Assembly (NCBI GenBank): GCA_028383305.1
Contig: JAOEVD010000014.1
Coordinates: 1 to 62,782, forward strand
From: Candidatus Puniceispirillum sp.
Lineage (GTDB): Bacteria; Pseudomonadota; Alphaproteobacteria; Puniceispirillales; Puniceispirillaceae
Length of the DNA: 62,782 bases
Reading direction: 5' to 3'
The translations under genes were made by a program, and so were the position numbers. Shown in pieces: positions 37,496 through 47,561 of the stretch; the first letter of the stretch is position 1; every line of letters begins with the position of its first letter. Under the pieces are notes generated by a model. That model was not told where the DNA came from and made no database searches. It worked only from the letters and a program-made list of their open reading frames with translations.

Positions 37496-39934
37496 CTAGG
37501 CGCAAAGGCGGGCATTGTCAGGATCAAATGGCGAATCCTCGAGAACGGTCACTGGCAATCGCTGATCCAGAATATCAATCATCAATTTAGTACCAGGTGT
37601 CGCTAAATCTGGACGAACCATTGCCAATGCCAGCGATTTACCCAGCCGGAACCCATAACCACCGCTTGTGGCGCGGCCAATCACTGTTCCATCTTCGGTC
37701 ATGATCGGGTTGCCACCAATGGCATCAGCATCGGTTGTGTCATGCACCTCTAACGTTACCATGGCATTGGCAAAGCCGCGTTCTTGCCATTCGGCCAATT
37801 GACGCTGGCCTTTGAAATCGCCCTTATTGAGATGTACAAACCGGTGCAAACCGCTTTCCAATGCCGCATATTCGATTGATAGTTCGGTGCCAACAAGACG
37901 ATATGATTTTTCCAGCCGCATTGCATCCATGGCCCGAATGCCAAATGGCTTTAGCCCGAATTCCGCACCTGCCGCCATCAACGCATCAAAAATATGGTTT
38001 TGATATTCGATCGGGTGATGCAATTCCCAGCCAAGCTCGCCAACAAAATTCACCCGAATGGCCATTGCTGGTGCCAAATTTACATCAATCATCTGTCCAG
38101 AAAGCCATGGGAAGGCCGCATTCGACAGATCGGCGCGGGTGATTTTGTCAAGAATGTCGCGTGATTTTGGCCCTGCCAAAACCAGAACACCAATTGAATT
38201 GGTTAGATTATCCATCCGCACCGAGCCATCAGTCGGCATATGTTTTTTGATCCAGTCATGGTCAAGGCGTTGCCCCGCCCCTGCTGAAACAAGGTAAAAA
38301 CTTGTTGCGCTTTCCCGCTGAATTGTGAATTCGGAATGCACGCCGCCACGTTCGGTCAAGGCATGGCATAATGCCACCCGCCCCACTTTCTTGGGTAATT
38401 TATTGGCAACAAGATGATTTAAGAACGCTTCGGCACCCGGCCCAGATATCCGCGCTTTGGCAAAGGCAGACATATCAAGCAATCCAGCATTTTCATTAAC
38501 GTTACGAACCTCATTACCGATATGCTCAAAATAATTTGACCGGCGGAATGACCAATGATCTTCTTGCGGCACGCCCTCAGGGGCAAACCAATTGGCTCGT
38601 TCCCAACCAAATTTCTGTCCAAAAACCGCACCAAGCGCTTTTAACCGATCATAACAAGGCGCGGTTCGAAGCGGGCGGGCTTCGGTGCGTTCTTCATCGG
38701 GGAAATGCGTGACAAAAACATTGGCATAGGCTTCTTCGTTTTTGACCTTCAGATAAGATTTTGTGGCATAGCTGCCATAACGCCGCGGATCGACCCCCAA
38801 CATATCAATTGTTGGCTCGCCGTCGACAATCCATTCAGCAAGCTGCCATCCGGCACCGCCAGCCGCGGTAATGCCAAAACTATGGCCTTCATTCAGCCAA
38901 AAATTTGGCAGATTCCATGCCGGTCCAACAATCGGGTTGCCATCAGGCGTATAGGCAATTGCACCATTATAAACCCGCTTTACCCCAGACTCGCCAAAGG
39001 CAGGAACACGGTTCATCGCCGACTCGATATGCGGCTCAAGCCGTTCTAAATCTTCTTGGAATAACTCATATTCGGAATCATCGCTTGGTCCATCCAGATA
39101 ACAAACCGGCGCGCCTTTTTCATAAGGGCCTAGGATCAAACCTCCAGCCTCTTCACGCATATACCATTGTCCTTCGGATTCTCGAAGAACGCCCATTTCA
39201 GGCTTGCCATCACGGTGACGCGCCTGAATATCAGGATGCGCTTCAGTTACGATATATTGATGCTCAACCGGAATGACCGGAATATTCAGCCCAACCATTT
39301 CGCCGGTTTTCCGCGCAAAATTGCCGGTCGCACTGACCACATGTTCACAGGTGATGTCGCCCTTGTCGGTGGAAACAATCCAAAGACCATCATCACTTCG
39401 GCTAATCGCTGTCACCGCAGTATTGCGATAGATTTCCGCGCCACGGTCACGCGCACCGCGTGCCAGCGCTTGGGTTAAATCAGCCGGCTGGATATAGCCA
39501 TCTTGCGGGTGACGAATGGCACCAACAAGCCCCTCGATATTCGCCATTGGCCAATAATCCAGAACCTGCTCAGGTGTTAGGAAATCAACCTGCACGCCAA
39601 TCGTGCTGGCAACACCGGCATATTGCCGAAACTCATCCATCCGGTCTTGATTGCTGGCAAGCCGGATATTGGACACATTGCGGAACCCGACATCCATGCC
39701 GGTCTCTTCTTGCAATTCTTGATAAAATTTCACTGAATATTTGTGAATTTGTCCAACCGAATAGGACATGTTGAATAATGGCAACAGACCTGCCGCATGC
39801 CATGTCGAACCCGAGGTTAGCTCCTTACGTTCGACAAGTACTACATCACTCCAGCCCTTCTTTGCCAGATGATACAAAGTACTAACACCAACGACGCCAC
39901 CGCCAATTACAACAACACGCGCATGCGACTTCAT
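37496..39934 (-). CDS. Dimethylglycine/sarcosine dehydrogenase-like FAD oxidoreductase with GcvT domain
   Basis: An 812-residue flavoprotein of the DMGDH/SARDH family, which oxidises N-methyl groups of dimethylglycine or sarcosine and hands the C1 unit to tetrahydrofolate. The N-terminal half is a DAO-type FAD domain: VVVIGGGVVGVSTLYHLA (8-25) and SGSTWHAAGLLP with H46, the position of covalent FAD attachment in DMGDH. The C-terminal half (about 430-800) is a GcvT-like folate domain (GLLDMSAFAKARISGPGAEAFL, GIRAMDAMRLEKSYRLVGTE). It has a good upstream region (39935-40136) and is the first gene of a likely two-gene operon with the MttB-type gene. Dimethylglycine is the likely substrate because sarcosine oxidase is encoded next door, but related N-methyl compounds are possible. 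Confidence 0.9.
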   Translation of the reverse strand: MKSHARVVVIGGGVVGVSTLYHLAKKGWSDVVLVERKELTSGSTWHAAGLLPLFNMSYSVGQIHKYSVKFYQELQEETGMDVGFRNVSNIRLASNQDRMDEFRQYAGVASTIGVQVDFLTPEQVLDYWPMANIEGLVGAIRHPQDGYIQPADLTQALARGARDRGAEIYRNTAVTAISRSDDGLWIVSTDKGDITCEHVVSATGNFARKTGEMVGLNIPVIPVEHQYIVTEAHPDIQARHRDGKPEMGVLRESEGQWYMREEAGGLILGPYEKGAPVCYLDGPSDDSEYELFQEDLERLEPHIESAMNRVPAFGESGVKRVYNGAIAYTPDGNPIVGPAWNLPNFWLNEGHSFGITAAGGAGWQLAEWIVDGEPTIDMLGVDPRRYGSYATKSYLKVKNEEAYANVFVTHFPDEERTEARPLRTAPCYDRLKALGAVFGQKFGWERANWFAPEGVPQEDHWSFRRSNYFEHIGNEVRNVNENAGLLDMSAFAKARISGPGAEAFLNHLVANKLPKKVGRVALCHALTERGGVHSEFTIQRESATSFYLVSAGAGQRLDHDWIKKHMPTDGSVRMDNLTNSIGVLVLAGPKSRDILDKITRADLSNAAFPWLSGQMIDVNLAPAMAIRVNFVGELGWELHHPIEYQNHIFDALMAAGAEFGLKPFGIRAMDAMRLEKSYRLVGTELSIEYAALESGLHRFVHLNKGDFKGQRQLAEWQERGFANAMVTLEVHDTTDADAIGGNPIMTEDGTVIGRATSGGYGFRLGKSLALAMVRPDLATPGTKLMIDILDQRLPVTVLEDSPFDPDNARLCA

Positions 39935-40136
39935 GCCAAGTCTCCCGCAAAAATAAAGCTAACCCGCGATATCACCAATAAGGGGCATATCGCATGACAG
40001 GGCTATGGTACGAAGAAAATTTGGCAAAAAGCGTCTAGCAAACGACTGTATTTTGACAAAATTGGGCGATGCGTGCCGCAAACAGACAAAAACGCAAATC
40101 TTACGGCAAGCCCAAGCCCGAATTATGATTGGCGAT

Positions 40137-40727
40137 CTATGGATTCAGCCGTTGAATATCCCAGCCACCATCAGCCTGTAACAGGAACCGAAACCGGTCA
40201 TGCAGCCGGTGTTCACCATCATGCCAAAATTCGATTTCCTGCGGCTTTAAACAGAACCCACCCCAATGCGGCGGACGCTCAACAGCGGCGGGAAATTGTG
40301 TTTCAACGGCTTTAACCTCGGCTTCGAGTGCGGCGCGGCTGGCAAGCGGGCGTGATTGCGCTGATGCCCAAGCACCGATCTGGCTTCCACGTCCACGGCT
40401 GTGGAAATATTCATCGGATTGCGCGGCTGTTGCCTTGGTGATATCGCCGACAACCCGCACCTGACGACGCTGGCTTTTCCAATGCATGCAAAAAGCCGCT
40501 TTGCCCGTGGCCAGCAATTCATCCGACTTTCGGCTTTCATAATTGGTGAAAAACAAAAACCCATCAGGCGACCAGCGCCGTAACAAGACCATCCGCACCG
40601 ACGGCATACCGCTGGCATCAACCGAGGCCAATGCAATCGCATCAGGATCATTGATTTCGGTTTTTACCGCCTCATCGAACCAATTTTGTAAAAGGGCAAA
40701 AGGGTCGGTTCCGGCAGTGATTTCCAT
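40137..40727 (-). CDS. pdxH: Pyridoxamine 5'-phosphate oxidase
   Basis: PdxH oxidises pyridoxamine or pyridoxine phosphate to pyridoxal phosphate with FMN. The 196-residue protein has the family segments PFALLQNWFDEAV, ALASVDASGMPSVRMVLLRR, GFLFFTNYESRKSDEL (FMN binding) and FCMHWKSQRRQVRVVGDI. The C-terminal part has PPHWGGFCLKPQEIEFW, DRFRFL and the final RLNP. GGAG precedes the ATG. It is monocistronic between the DMGDH-like gene and a divergent envelope-protein gene. It supplies the cofactor of the aminotransferase and Dxs-linked vitamin B6 metabolism. Confidence 0.96.
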   Translation of the reverse strand: MEITAGTDPFALLQNWFDEAVKTEINDPDAIALASVDASGMPSVRMVLLRRWSPDGFLFFTNYESRKSDELLATGKAAFCMHWKSQRRQVRVVGDITKATAAQSDEYFHSRGRGSQIGAWASAQSRPLASRAALEAEVKAVETQFPAAVERPPHWGGFCLKPQEIEFWHDGEHRLHDRFRFLLQADGGWDIQRLNP

Positions 40728-41051
40728 AGGAATTTGTCTCCATTGATATCGCCCATAATCAGGCAGGCGTAAAAGGGGCTGATCCCAATGTAGGGGCTTG
40801 GATGACTTGGCGCAACGCGGCCAAGATACAAATTTTAATTTCGGTGCTGTTTCTTGCCGATTTACCGGTTTTACCCGCGATCGAATATATGTAAAAAATC
40901 ATGCAAAACATCATAGAATTGCCATATTCACCGCAGATGATAAAAATGCTAGGATTGAACATAAGCAATTTGTTGGCTGTTATCGTTTCGCCGCGTGGCC
41001 AGATAACGCCGCAAATCACAAAAGTGACAAACCAAAACCTAAAGGTGTAAC
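40728..41051. other. Divergent pdxH/glycine-zipper gene intergenic region
   Basis: A 324-base AT-rich gap that must contain promoters for both flanking genes. I see no gene, repeat or recognisable operator in it. AAAGGTG just before 41052 is the ribosome binding site of the downstream gene. Confidence 0.4.
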
Positions 41052-41627
41052 ATGACCCAAATGACAGTGAATACGCCGCTTTGCCGCCTTCTCGCCCCAG
41101 TTGCCGCCGTGATCATGTCTGGATCACTGGTGATTGGCAGCGCCGTTGCAGAAACGCGCATTGAAACGGTTGTTGGCACAGTGGTAGACACCATCACCCT
41201 AACATCAACCTATATTCGCAAAACGCCAACAGATCAGCGCAATTGCCGCACCGAAGATGTGCCGATTTACGCCGAGAGCAAGGGCAATTCCGAACTTGGG
41301 TCAATGATTATTGGTGGCCTGATCGGATCGGCGGTCGGTAATAAATTTTCCGACAATAATGGGGCTGGCGCCGCCGGAACTGTTGCTGGTGCCATTCTTG
41401 GCCGCGAACATACGAAAAACCAGAAAAACAGCCGCATTGTCGGCTATAAACAGCAGGAATCCTGCACCGTAACAACCGTGATGCTGGAAGAAAATGTCAG
41501 CGAAATCACCGGTTATCGAAACCATATCGAACTTAAAGGCAAAATCATCAAGCTTGAAAGCAAAAGCCCCTTGGCGGTTGGTTCACGCGTTGAAGTGGTG
41601 CGCCGGATCAGCTATTCGCTTCGTTAA
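41052..41627 (+). CDS. Exported glycine-zipper (17-kDa surface antigen-like) protein
   Basis: A 191-residue envelope protein with an N-terminal signal peptide ending at GSAVA-E (about residue 33). The central glycine-zipper motif (GSMIIGGLIGSAVGNKF and AAGTVAGAILGRE, about 80-117) is of the type that forms membrane-inserted helical hairpins. A C-terminal beta-rich region (TVTTVMLEENVSEITGYRNH) contains one Cys. No lipobox cysteine follows the signal, so it is probably periplasmic or outer-membrane inserted rather than a lipoprotein. The family is widespread in proteobacteria (rickettsial 17-kDa antigen relatives) and has no defined activity. It is a single gene, 158 bases ahead of fabI. Confidence 0.85.
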   Translation: MTQMTVNTPLCRLLAPVAAVIMSGSLVIGSAVAETRIETVVGTVVDTITLTSTYIRKTPTDQRNCRTEDVPIYAESKGNSELGSMIIGGLIGSAVGNKFSDNNGAGAAGTVAGAILGREHTKNQKNSRIVGYKQQESCTVTTVMLEENVSEITGYRNHIELKGKIIKLESKSPLAVGSRVEVVRRISYSLR

Positions 41628-41712
41628 GATCAATAGCCACCCTTTCCCAATCTAGACCATCCAATTGATGATCCGTGATTTTCACGGCATCACTTGTATG
41701 TTTGGCCTGTGT

Positions 41713-41726
41713 TGGAGTAAACTCCA
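41713..41726. promoter_or_regulatory. Palindrome upstream of fabI
   Basis: TGGAGTAAACTCCA is a 6-bp inverted repeat with a 2-base centre, 60 bases before the fabI start. Its size and position suit an operator for a dimeric regulator of fatty acid synthesis; I cannot name the regulator. Confidence 0.4.
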
Positions 41727-41785
41727 GCCATCAGACCATTACAGTATCTTGTAAAACTATCTTTCGATGAAAAGGGCAGTGATTC

Positions 41786-42607
41786 ATGTCAAATACAGCA
41801 TCATCATCTGGCGTCATGGCGGGCAAAAAAGGCCTTATCATGGGCGTTGCCAATGACCGGTCAATCGCGTGGGGCATTGCTGCCAAACTTGCTGAACAGG
41901 GCGCCGAGCTTGCATTTACCTTTCAAGGTGAGGCTTTGCAAAAGCGGGTTGAACCGCTTGCAGCCTCGGTTGGCAGCGATCTTGTCATACCATGCGATGT
42001 CACCGACGAGGCCAGCATGGATGCCACTTTTGATGTGCTGAAGGAAAAATGGGGCAGTTTGGATTTTGTGCTTCACGCCATTGCCTATTCTGACAAGGAA
42101 GAATTGAAAGGCGGCTATGTCGACACAAGCCGCGATAATTTCGCGCGGACGATGGATATTTCGGTTTATTCCTTTACTGACGTTGCGCGCCGCGCCGCTG
42201 CAATGATGAATGATGGTGGCTCGATGCTGACCCTGACCTATTATGGTGCCGAGCGCGTCATGCCACATTACAATGTCATGGGGGTTGCAAAAGCAGCCCT
42301 TGAAGCCTCAATCCGTTATCTTGCTGTTGATCTTGGCGGACGCAATATCCGCGTCAATTGTCTGTCGGCTGGCCCCATGAAAACCTTGGCCGCATCTGGC
42401 ATTGGCGATTTTCGGTATATTCTGAAATGGAACCAGTATAATTCGCCGCTCAAGCGCAATGTGACGCTTGCCGATGTTGGCGGGGCTGGCATGTATCTTT
42501 TGTCTGATCTGGCATCGGGCGTGACTGGCGAAACCCATCATGTCGATTGTGGCTATCATGTTGTTGGCATGAAAGCCGTTGACGCGCCTGATATTTCAGT
42601 TGTCTAG
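41786..42607 (+). CDS. fabI: Enoyl-[acyl-carrier-protein] reductase (NADH)
   Basis: FabI reduces trans-2-enoyl-ACP in the last step of each fatty acid elongation cycle and is the triclosan target. The 273-residue SDR protein has the FabI-specific cofactor loop [17 protein letters not shown] (about 14-31). The catalytic pair is the Y-x6-K signature YNVMGVAK (about 162-169). The substrate loop [15 protein letters not shown] precedes the C-terminal [18 protein letters not shown]. These mark FabI rather than FabL or FabV. aroC starts one base after its stop codon, so the two are translationally linked; together they supply lipid and aromatic precursors. Confidence 0.97.
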   Translation: MSNTASSSGVMAGKKGLIMGVANDRSIAWGIAAKLAEQGAELAFTFQGEALQKRVEPLAASVGSDLVIPCDVTDEASMDATFDVLKEKWGSLDFVLHAIAYSDKEELKGGYVDTSRDNFARTMDISVYSFTDVARRAAAMMNDGGSMLTLTYYGAERVMPHYNVMGVAKAALEASIRYLAVDLGGRNIRVNCLSAGPMKTLAASGIGDFRYILKWNQYNSPLKRNVTLADVGGAGMYLLSDLASGVTGETHHVDCGYHVVGMKAVDAPDISVV

Positions 42608-42608
42608 C

Positions 42609-43709
42609 ATGGCAGATAATAGTTTCGGCACCCTATTCAATGTAACGAGCTTTGGCGAAAGTCATGGGTCAGCAATTGGTTGTGTTGTTGATGGCGTTCC
42701 GCCAAATCTGCCGCTTAGCGAAGCCTTGATCCAGCCTTATCTTGATCGCCGCCGCCCGGGAACCAGCAAATTTGTAACCCAACGACAAGAAGATGATCAG
42801 GTGGAAATCTTGTCGGGCATTTTCGAGGGCAAAACCACCGGCACGCCAATTGGCCTGTTGATCCGCAATAAAGATCAACGGTCAAAAGATTATGGCGAGA
42901 TTGCCAATCAATTCCGCCCGGGCCATGCCGATTACACCTATCAGATAAAATATGGCAATCGTGATTATCGCGGTGGTGGGCGGTCATCGGCGCGCGAAAC
43001 CGCTGTTCGGGTTGCCGCTGGTGCAATCGCCGACATGTTTTTGAAAAAGGTTCTTGGTAGTGATTATCAAATCCGCGGTGCCGTTGTGCAAATCGGGCCA
43101 CATGCCATTGACCGCACAAACATGGATTGGGACGAACGTCACAATAACCCGTTTTTCTGTCCAGATGCAGCGATGGCAAAACAATGGGAAAGCTATCTTG
43201 ACGGGGTTCGGAAAGCCGGATCATCAGCAGGTGCCATTCTCGAAATCATTGCCGATGGTATTCCAGTGGGCCTTGGCCAGCCGATCTATGGCAAGCTTGA
43301 CGGTGAACTTGCCGCGGCCATGATAAGCATAAACGCTGCCAAAGGCGTTGAAATTGGCGGTGGCTTTGCGCTTTCCAGCATTGACGGCAATCTTGCTAGT
43401 GACGAAATGCGGGCTGGCAACAGCCTTGAAACCCCAACCTTCCTTAGCAACCAGGCGGGCGGTGTTCTTGGTGGTATTTCAACCGGCCAGCAAATTGTCG
43501 TTCGCGTTGCAATCAAGCCAACATCATCAATCTTGACCCCGCGCCAATCAATCGACCGTGACAATCAAAATGTCGATGTTGTTACCAAAGGGCGGCACGA
43601 CCCTTGTGTTGGCATTCGCGGCGTTCCAGTCGCCGAAGCGATGATGTCGCTGGTGCTTGCCGATCTATTGATGCGGCACAAAGCCCAATGTGGTTTTGAT
43701 CTGTCGTAA
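42609..43709 (+). CDS. aroC: Chorismate synthase
   Basis: AroC makes chorismate from EPSP using reduced FMN, ending the shikimate pathway. I start at ATG 42609 ([20 protein letters not shown], 366 aa), one base after the fabI stop; the in-frame TTG at 42579 inside fabI is unlikely. Signature regions are [31 protein letters not shown], the [15 protein letters not shown] stretch (about 133), [11 protein letters not shown] and the final [17 protein letters not shown]. Length is standard. fabI-aroC is a common alphaproteobacterial pairing. An intrinsic terminator follows directly. Confidence 0.97.
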   Translation: MADNSFGTLFNVTSFGESHGSAIGCVVDGVPPNLPLSEALIQPYLDRRRPGTSKFVTQRQEDDQVEILSGIFEGKTTGTPIGLLIRNKDQRSKDYGEIANQFRPGHADYTYQIKYGNRDYRGGGRSSARETAVRVAAGAIADMFLKKVLGSDYQIRGAVVQIGPHAIDRTNMDWDERHNNPFFCPDAAMAKQWESYLDGVRKAGSSAGAILEIIADGIPVGLGQPIYGKLDGELAAAMISINAAKGVEIGGGFALSSIDGNLASDEMRAGNSLETPTFLSNQAGGVLGGISTGQQIVVRVAIKPTSSILTPRQSIDRDNQNVDVVTKGRHDPCVGIRGVPVAEAMMSLVLADLLMRHKAQCGFDLS

Positions 43710-43718
43710 ACGGATAGG

Positions 43719-44555
43719 CTAGCCTGCCTTGGCAGGCTTTTTGCCAGCAAGCAGAAATTCGCAGTTTCCATCGGGTCCATCAATCGGCGATGCGGCGGTA
43801 CCAAGATGCTGCCAGCCCATTTCAGTGACCAGCCAGTTTTCAATATCGGCAATCACCATTTCATGCAGATGGCGGTCGCGAACAATGCCGCCTTTGCCAA
43901 CAAGCCCTTTGCCAACCTCAAATTGCGGTTTGATCAAAGCCAAAAGACCAGCTCCAGCAGCGGCCATTTCCAACGCTGGCACAAGCACTTTTTTCAGTGA
44001 AATAAACGACGCATCACAAACCACAAGCTGTGGCGCCTCGGCAAGCATATCCAGCTTTAGATAGCGGGCATTGGTGGCATCCATCACCGTCACCCGCGGG
44101 TCGGTTGCCAAATGGTCTGCCAATTGCCCATTGCCAACATCAATGGCAACAACATGCGCGGCATCATGCGCTAATAACACTTCGGTAAAACCACCCGTGC
44201 TGGCACCAATATCAATCGCGTAACGGCCAGCCACTTCAATCATCTGAAATTCGGCCAGCCCACCAGCCAATTTCATGCCAGCGCGGCTGACCCAAGGATT
44301 ACCAGCCGACGTCACCGTAATCTCACAATCAATTGCCAGCATTTTCGAGGCTTTACGCACGATCTCACCAGCCGCCAGAACCGCACCTTCGGCAATCAGA
44401 TCACGCGCCCGATCACGCGAACGCGCAAGCCCACGCGTCAATAACAATGCATCGGCACGCAGTTTTTGGTCAGCCGCATCAATGGTCGCGCCGTTATCTT
44501 GCTTTGTTTTTCGTGATTTGGCCAAACCCGATGATCCTATCGTGATTAATGCCAC
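43719..44555 (-). CDS. tlyA: TlyA family rRNA (cytidine-2'-O)-methyltransferase / hemolysin A
   Basis: TlyA-family proteins methylate ribose 2'-O positions of rRNA; some were first described as hemolysins. The protein has an N-terminal S4 RNA-binding domain (ADALLLTRGLARSRDRARDLI). A FtsJ/RrmJ-like SAM domain follows with motif I YAIDIGASTGGFTEVLL and downstream VVCDASFISLKKVLVPAL and LIKPQFEVGKGLVGKGG. The frame opens at a GTG (44555, 278 aa), about 30 residues before family similarity begins. A TTG near 44524, preceded by AGGA, is an alternative start. It is the last gene of xseB-ispA-dxs-tlyA, 24 bases after dxs. Confidence 0.93.
   Translation of the reverse strand: MALITIGSSGLAKSRKTKQDNGATIDAADQKLRADALLLTRGLARSRDRARDLIAEGAVLAAGEIVRKASKMLAIDCEITVTSAGNPWVSRAGMKLAGGLAEFQMIEVAGRYAIDIGASTGGFTEVLLAHDAAHVVAIDVGNGQLADHLATDPRVTVMDATNARYLKLDMLAEAPQLVVCDASFISLKKVLVPALEMAAAGAGLLALIKPQFEVGKGLVGKGGIVRDRHLHEMVIADIENWLVTEMGWQHLGTAASPIDGPDGNCEFLLAGKKPAKAG
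43721..43742 (+). terminator. Intrinsic terminator of fabI-aroC
   Basis: AGCCTGCC and GGCAGGCT form a perfect 8-bp stem (2-base loop) followed by five T residues. It lies 11 bases beyond the aroC stop and overlaps the last codons of the convergent tlyA. Confidence 0.88.
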
Positions 44556-44579
44556 GCATAGCCGCGCAATCTGGCAGAT

Positions 44580-46517
44580 TTATGATTTGCCAGCCGAGGT
44601 TTTCTCGGACTTTGGCGCAGCAGTTTTCACCGTTGGTTTCGGCATCACCTTGCACGCCGCCGCATAAATCCCATCACAATCCACACCGGCAAATGCCAAT
44701 TGGCCTTGCTGGCTGTCATGGTCAACAAAGACATCAGGCAAGCAAAGCGTACGGGCTTTCAACCCGCCATCAAGATGGCCAGCATTGCCAAGATAGGTCA
44801 TGACATGGGCGGCAAAACCACCCGGGCTGCCTTCTTCGACAATCAATAATGCTTTATGGTTTGTCGCCAGCTGATCAATCAAAGCCATATCAAGCGGCTT
44901 GGCAAACCGCGCATCAGCAACGGTAACCGAAATGCCATCGCCTTCAAGCCGGTCAGCCGCTTCACTTGCCGCCCCAAGGCGGGTTCCCAATGACAGGATC
45001 GCAACATCACGGCCTTCGCGTAGAATTTTCCCCTTGCCAATCTCAAGCACCTCTCCTGCGTCAGGGATAGCACAGCCAACCCCCTCGCCACGCGGATAGC
45101 GAAGCGCACTCGGCCCATCATCATAAGCCGCAGCGGTTGCCACCATATGAACAAGTTCAGCCTCATCCGATGGACACATAATGACCATGTTCGGCAAACA
45201 GGACAGATAGGCAAGATCATAAACACCCGCATGCGTTGCCCCATCAGCACCAACCAGCCCTGCCCGGTCAATGGCGAAACGTACTGGCAGATTCTGCACG
45301 GCGACATCATGCACAAGCTGATCATAACCACGCTGAAGAAAGGTCGAATATAGCGCACAAAACGGCTTCATCCCCTCACAGGCAAGCCCCGCCGCAAAAG
45401 TCACCGCATGCTGTTCGGCAATGCCAACATCGAAAACCCGACTTGGAAAGCGCGCTTTGACCTTATCAAGACCAGTACCCGATGGCATCGCCGCCGTAAT
45501 TGCCACAATCTTTGGATCAATTTCAGCAGCGGCAATCAAACTATTGGCAAAAACCGATGTATAGCTTGGCAGATTGCCGCCCGATTTTTGCTGCGTGCCG
45601 GTGATAATATCGAATTTGGGAACAGCATGATATTTTTCTGCCGATGGCCCAGCAAAAGGATGCCCATGACCTTTTTCTGTGACAACATGAACCAGAACCG
45701 GCCCATGCGAGCGCGAATCACGAAGATTTTTCAGAACCGGCAGCAAATGCGCCAAATCATGCCCGTCAATTGGCCCTATATGGGTAAAGCCAAGCTGGCT
45801 GAAAACCGAATTTGCGCCCATCAGGTCACGCGCCGCATCTTTGGCTCGCCGCGCCGTCCGTTCAATTTCTGCCGGAAAATGGCTGGCAACTTCGCGCATC
45901 AGATCGCGGATCGAATGATAAGGCTGCGAGGTGATGAGCCGTGACAAATAGCTGCTCATCGCACCAACCGGCTGTGAAATCGACATGTCATTATCGTTCA
46001 AAATCACAATCAACCGATTGTTGCTTGTGCCAGCATTATTCATCGCTTCATAGGCCATGCCAGCGCTCATTGCGCCATCACCAATCACCGCAATCACATT
46101 GCGCGGAATGCCCTGCATTTCGCTGGCAACTGCCATGCCAAGCCCTGCCGAGATTGATGTTGAGGAATGGCCAGCACCGAAAGGATCAAAGGCTGATTCG
46201 CTTCGCTTGGTAAAGCCCGATAGCCCGCCTTTTTGTCGCAGGCTTTCAATCCGGTCACGGCGACCAGTCAGAATTTTATGCGGATAGGCTTGATGCCCGA
46301 CATCCCAGATTAGGCGATCTTCTGGCGTGGAAAACACATAATGCAAGGCAACGGTCAGCTCAATAACGCCAAGCCCCGCGCCAAGATGGCCGCCGGTTTT
46401 CGAGACAGCGGAAATGGTTGCCGTACGCAATTCATTGGCAAGCTGCGGCAAATCAGCTTCGGAAAGCCGCCGGACATCATCAATCTCTTTTATGTGATCA
46501 AGCAACGGTGTGCGCAT
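44580..46517 (-). CDS. dxs: 1-deoxy-D-xylulose-5-phosphate synthase
   Basis: Dxs condenses pyruvate and glyceraldehyde-3-phosphate with thiamine diphosphate, the first step of the MEP isoprenoid pathway. The 645 residues include the TPP-binding motif [18 protein letters not shown] (about 150), [10 protein letters not shown] (about 255), [17 protein letters not shown] (about 368) and the [19 protein letters not shown] stretch. The transketolase C-terminal domain comes last. The C-terminal tail is Lys/Pro/Ala-rich. The preceding genes ispA and xseB are on the same strand with a 130-base gap before dxs, so dxs may also have its own promoter. Its product flows to IspA after the later MEP steps. 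Confidence 0.97.
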   Translation of the reverse strand: MRTPLLDHIKEIDDVRRLSEADLPQLANELRTATISAVSKTGGHLGAGLGVIELTVALHYVFSTPEDRLIWDVGHQAYPHKILTGRRDRIESLRQKGGLSGFTKRSESAFDPFGAGHSSTSISAGLGMAVASEMQGIPRNVIAVIGDGAMSAGMAYEAMNNAGTSNNRLIVILNDNDMSISQPVGAMSSYLSRLITSQPYHSIRDLMREVASHFPAEIERTARRAKDAARDLMGANSVFSQLGFTHIGPIDGHDLAHLLPVLKNLRDSRSHGPVLVHVVTEKGHGHPFAGPSAEKYHAVPKFDIITGTQQKSGGNLPSYTSVFANSLIAAAEIDPKIVAITAAMPSGTGLDKVKARFPSRVFDVGIAEQHAVTFAAGLACEGMKPFCALYSTFLQRGYDQLVHDVAVQNLPVRFAIDRAGLVGADGATHAGVYDLAYLSCLPNMVIMCPSDEAELVHMVATAAAYDDGPSALRYPRGEGVGCAIPDAGEVLEIGKGKILREGRDVAILSLGTRLGAASEAADRLEGDGISVTVADARFAKPLDMALIDQLATNHKALLIVEEGSPGGFAAHVMTYLGNAGHLDGGLKARTLCLPDVFVDHDSQQGQLAFAGVDCDGIYAAACKVMPKPTVKTAAPKSEKTSAGKS

Positions 46518-46647
46518 TAACCCTATCGTCCCCTACTCTTACCACCGGCAAACCGGCAACTGGATTCTAGCAGCCATCGCGGCCAATCATTGACCCTGTT
46601 TTGTCAATCACCGCCGCAGCTTCAAAAAACCGAAGATCGCAAATCTA

Positions 46648-47553
46648 TCATGTTTTGCGCGTAATGGCGAATATCGCCAATTCTTGCATATATTCACCAG
46701 TACCCTGCCATGGGGCAAGCGCATTATTCGCCTCATCAATAAGCCGTTTGGCTTTGGCCGCTGCCGCATCACCGCCCATCAGCGCTACAAAACCTGCCTT
46801 GCCGCGCGCCGCATCCTGTCCAGCCGGTTTCCCAAGAAGCGCCGAATCACCATCATAATCAAGCAAATCATCAGCAATCTGAAACGCCAACCCAAGATGT
46901 TTGGCATAGGCTGCCTGCGCTGCCAGCAGCCGGTTATCCGCACCGCCAACAATACCGCCGGAAATCACCGCACATGAAATCAGCGCGCCGGTTTTCATCA
47001 TTTGCATTTCGCTGGTTTCAGCAAGATTAAAAGAGCGGGTTTCGGCTTCAAGATCAAGCATCTGCCCACCAGCCATGCCTTCAAGGCCGGACGCGCCTGC
47101 CAATTGCGCAACAAGGCGAATACGAATGGCCGCATCGTCATGCGTTGTCGCGCCTGCCAGAATCTCAAACGCCATTGTTTGCAATGCATCACCTGCCAGA
47201 ATCGCCGTTGCATCACCAAAAACCTTATGACAGCTTGGTTTTCCACGGCGCATATCAGCGTCATCCATGGCAGGCAGATCATCATGAACCAATGAATAGG
47301 CATGAAGACATTCAATCGCCGCGGCGGTACGAAGCGCGCCTTTGATAGCAACTGCATCATCGTCATCGCCCCGCGCCATCCGCGAAGCGCCAAGAACCAA
47401 TGCCGCCCGCATGCGTTTACCGCCATTGAAAACAGCATATCGCATGGCCTCAAGAAGGCGGTTTGCCGGCCCTATTGTTTCGGCAATTAATTGATGCAAA
47501 ACAGCATCACAGGCCGCAGCGTCACGCTGCAATTGCTCCGCGAAACCGGCCAT
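46648..47553 (-). CDS. ispA: Farnesyl diphosphate synthase-type polyprenyl synthase
   Basis: IspA condenses isopentenyl and dimethylallyl diphosphate to geranyl and farnesyl diphosphate for quinones and cell-wall lipid carriers. The 301-residue protein has the first aspartate-rich motif HDDLPAMDDADMRRGKP (about 90) and the second, AFQIADDLLDYDGD (about 225), plus the substrate-binding GGKRMRAALVLG near residue 44. Small side chains before the first motif and the two-residue insertion are of the short-chain type II FPPS. It follows xseB by 8 bases and precedes dxs, the standard xseB-ispA-dxs order. Confidence 0.95.
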   Translation of the reverse strand: MAGFAEQLQRDAAACDAVLHQLIAETIGPANRLLEAMRYAVFNGGKRMRAALVLGASRMARGDDDDAVAIKGALRTAAAIECLHAYSLVHDDLPAMDDADMRRGKPSCHKVFGDATAILAGDALQTMAFEILAGATTHDDAAIRIRLVAQLAGASGLEGMAGGQMLDLEAETRSFNLAETSEMQMMKTGALISCAVISGGIVGGADNRLLAAQAAYAKHLGLAFQIADDLLDYDGDSALLGKPAGQDAARGKAGFVALMGGDAAAAKAKRLIDEANNALAPWQGTGEYMQELAIFAITRKT

Positions 47554-47561
47554 GTCTTGGG

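Noticed and set aside
38640-38680. tRNA T-loop-like GGTTCGAA sequence
   Set aside because: It lies inside the DMGDH-like gene and no cloverleaf can be built around it.
43719-44555. Hemolysin toxin
   Set aside because: The S4 plus FtsJ-like SAM domain order marks an rRNA 2'-O-methyltransferase; the hemolysin name is historical.
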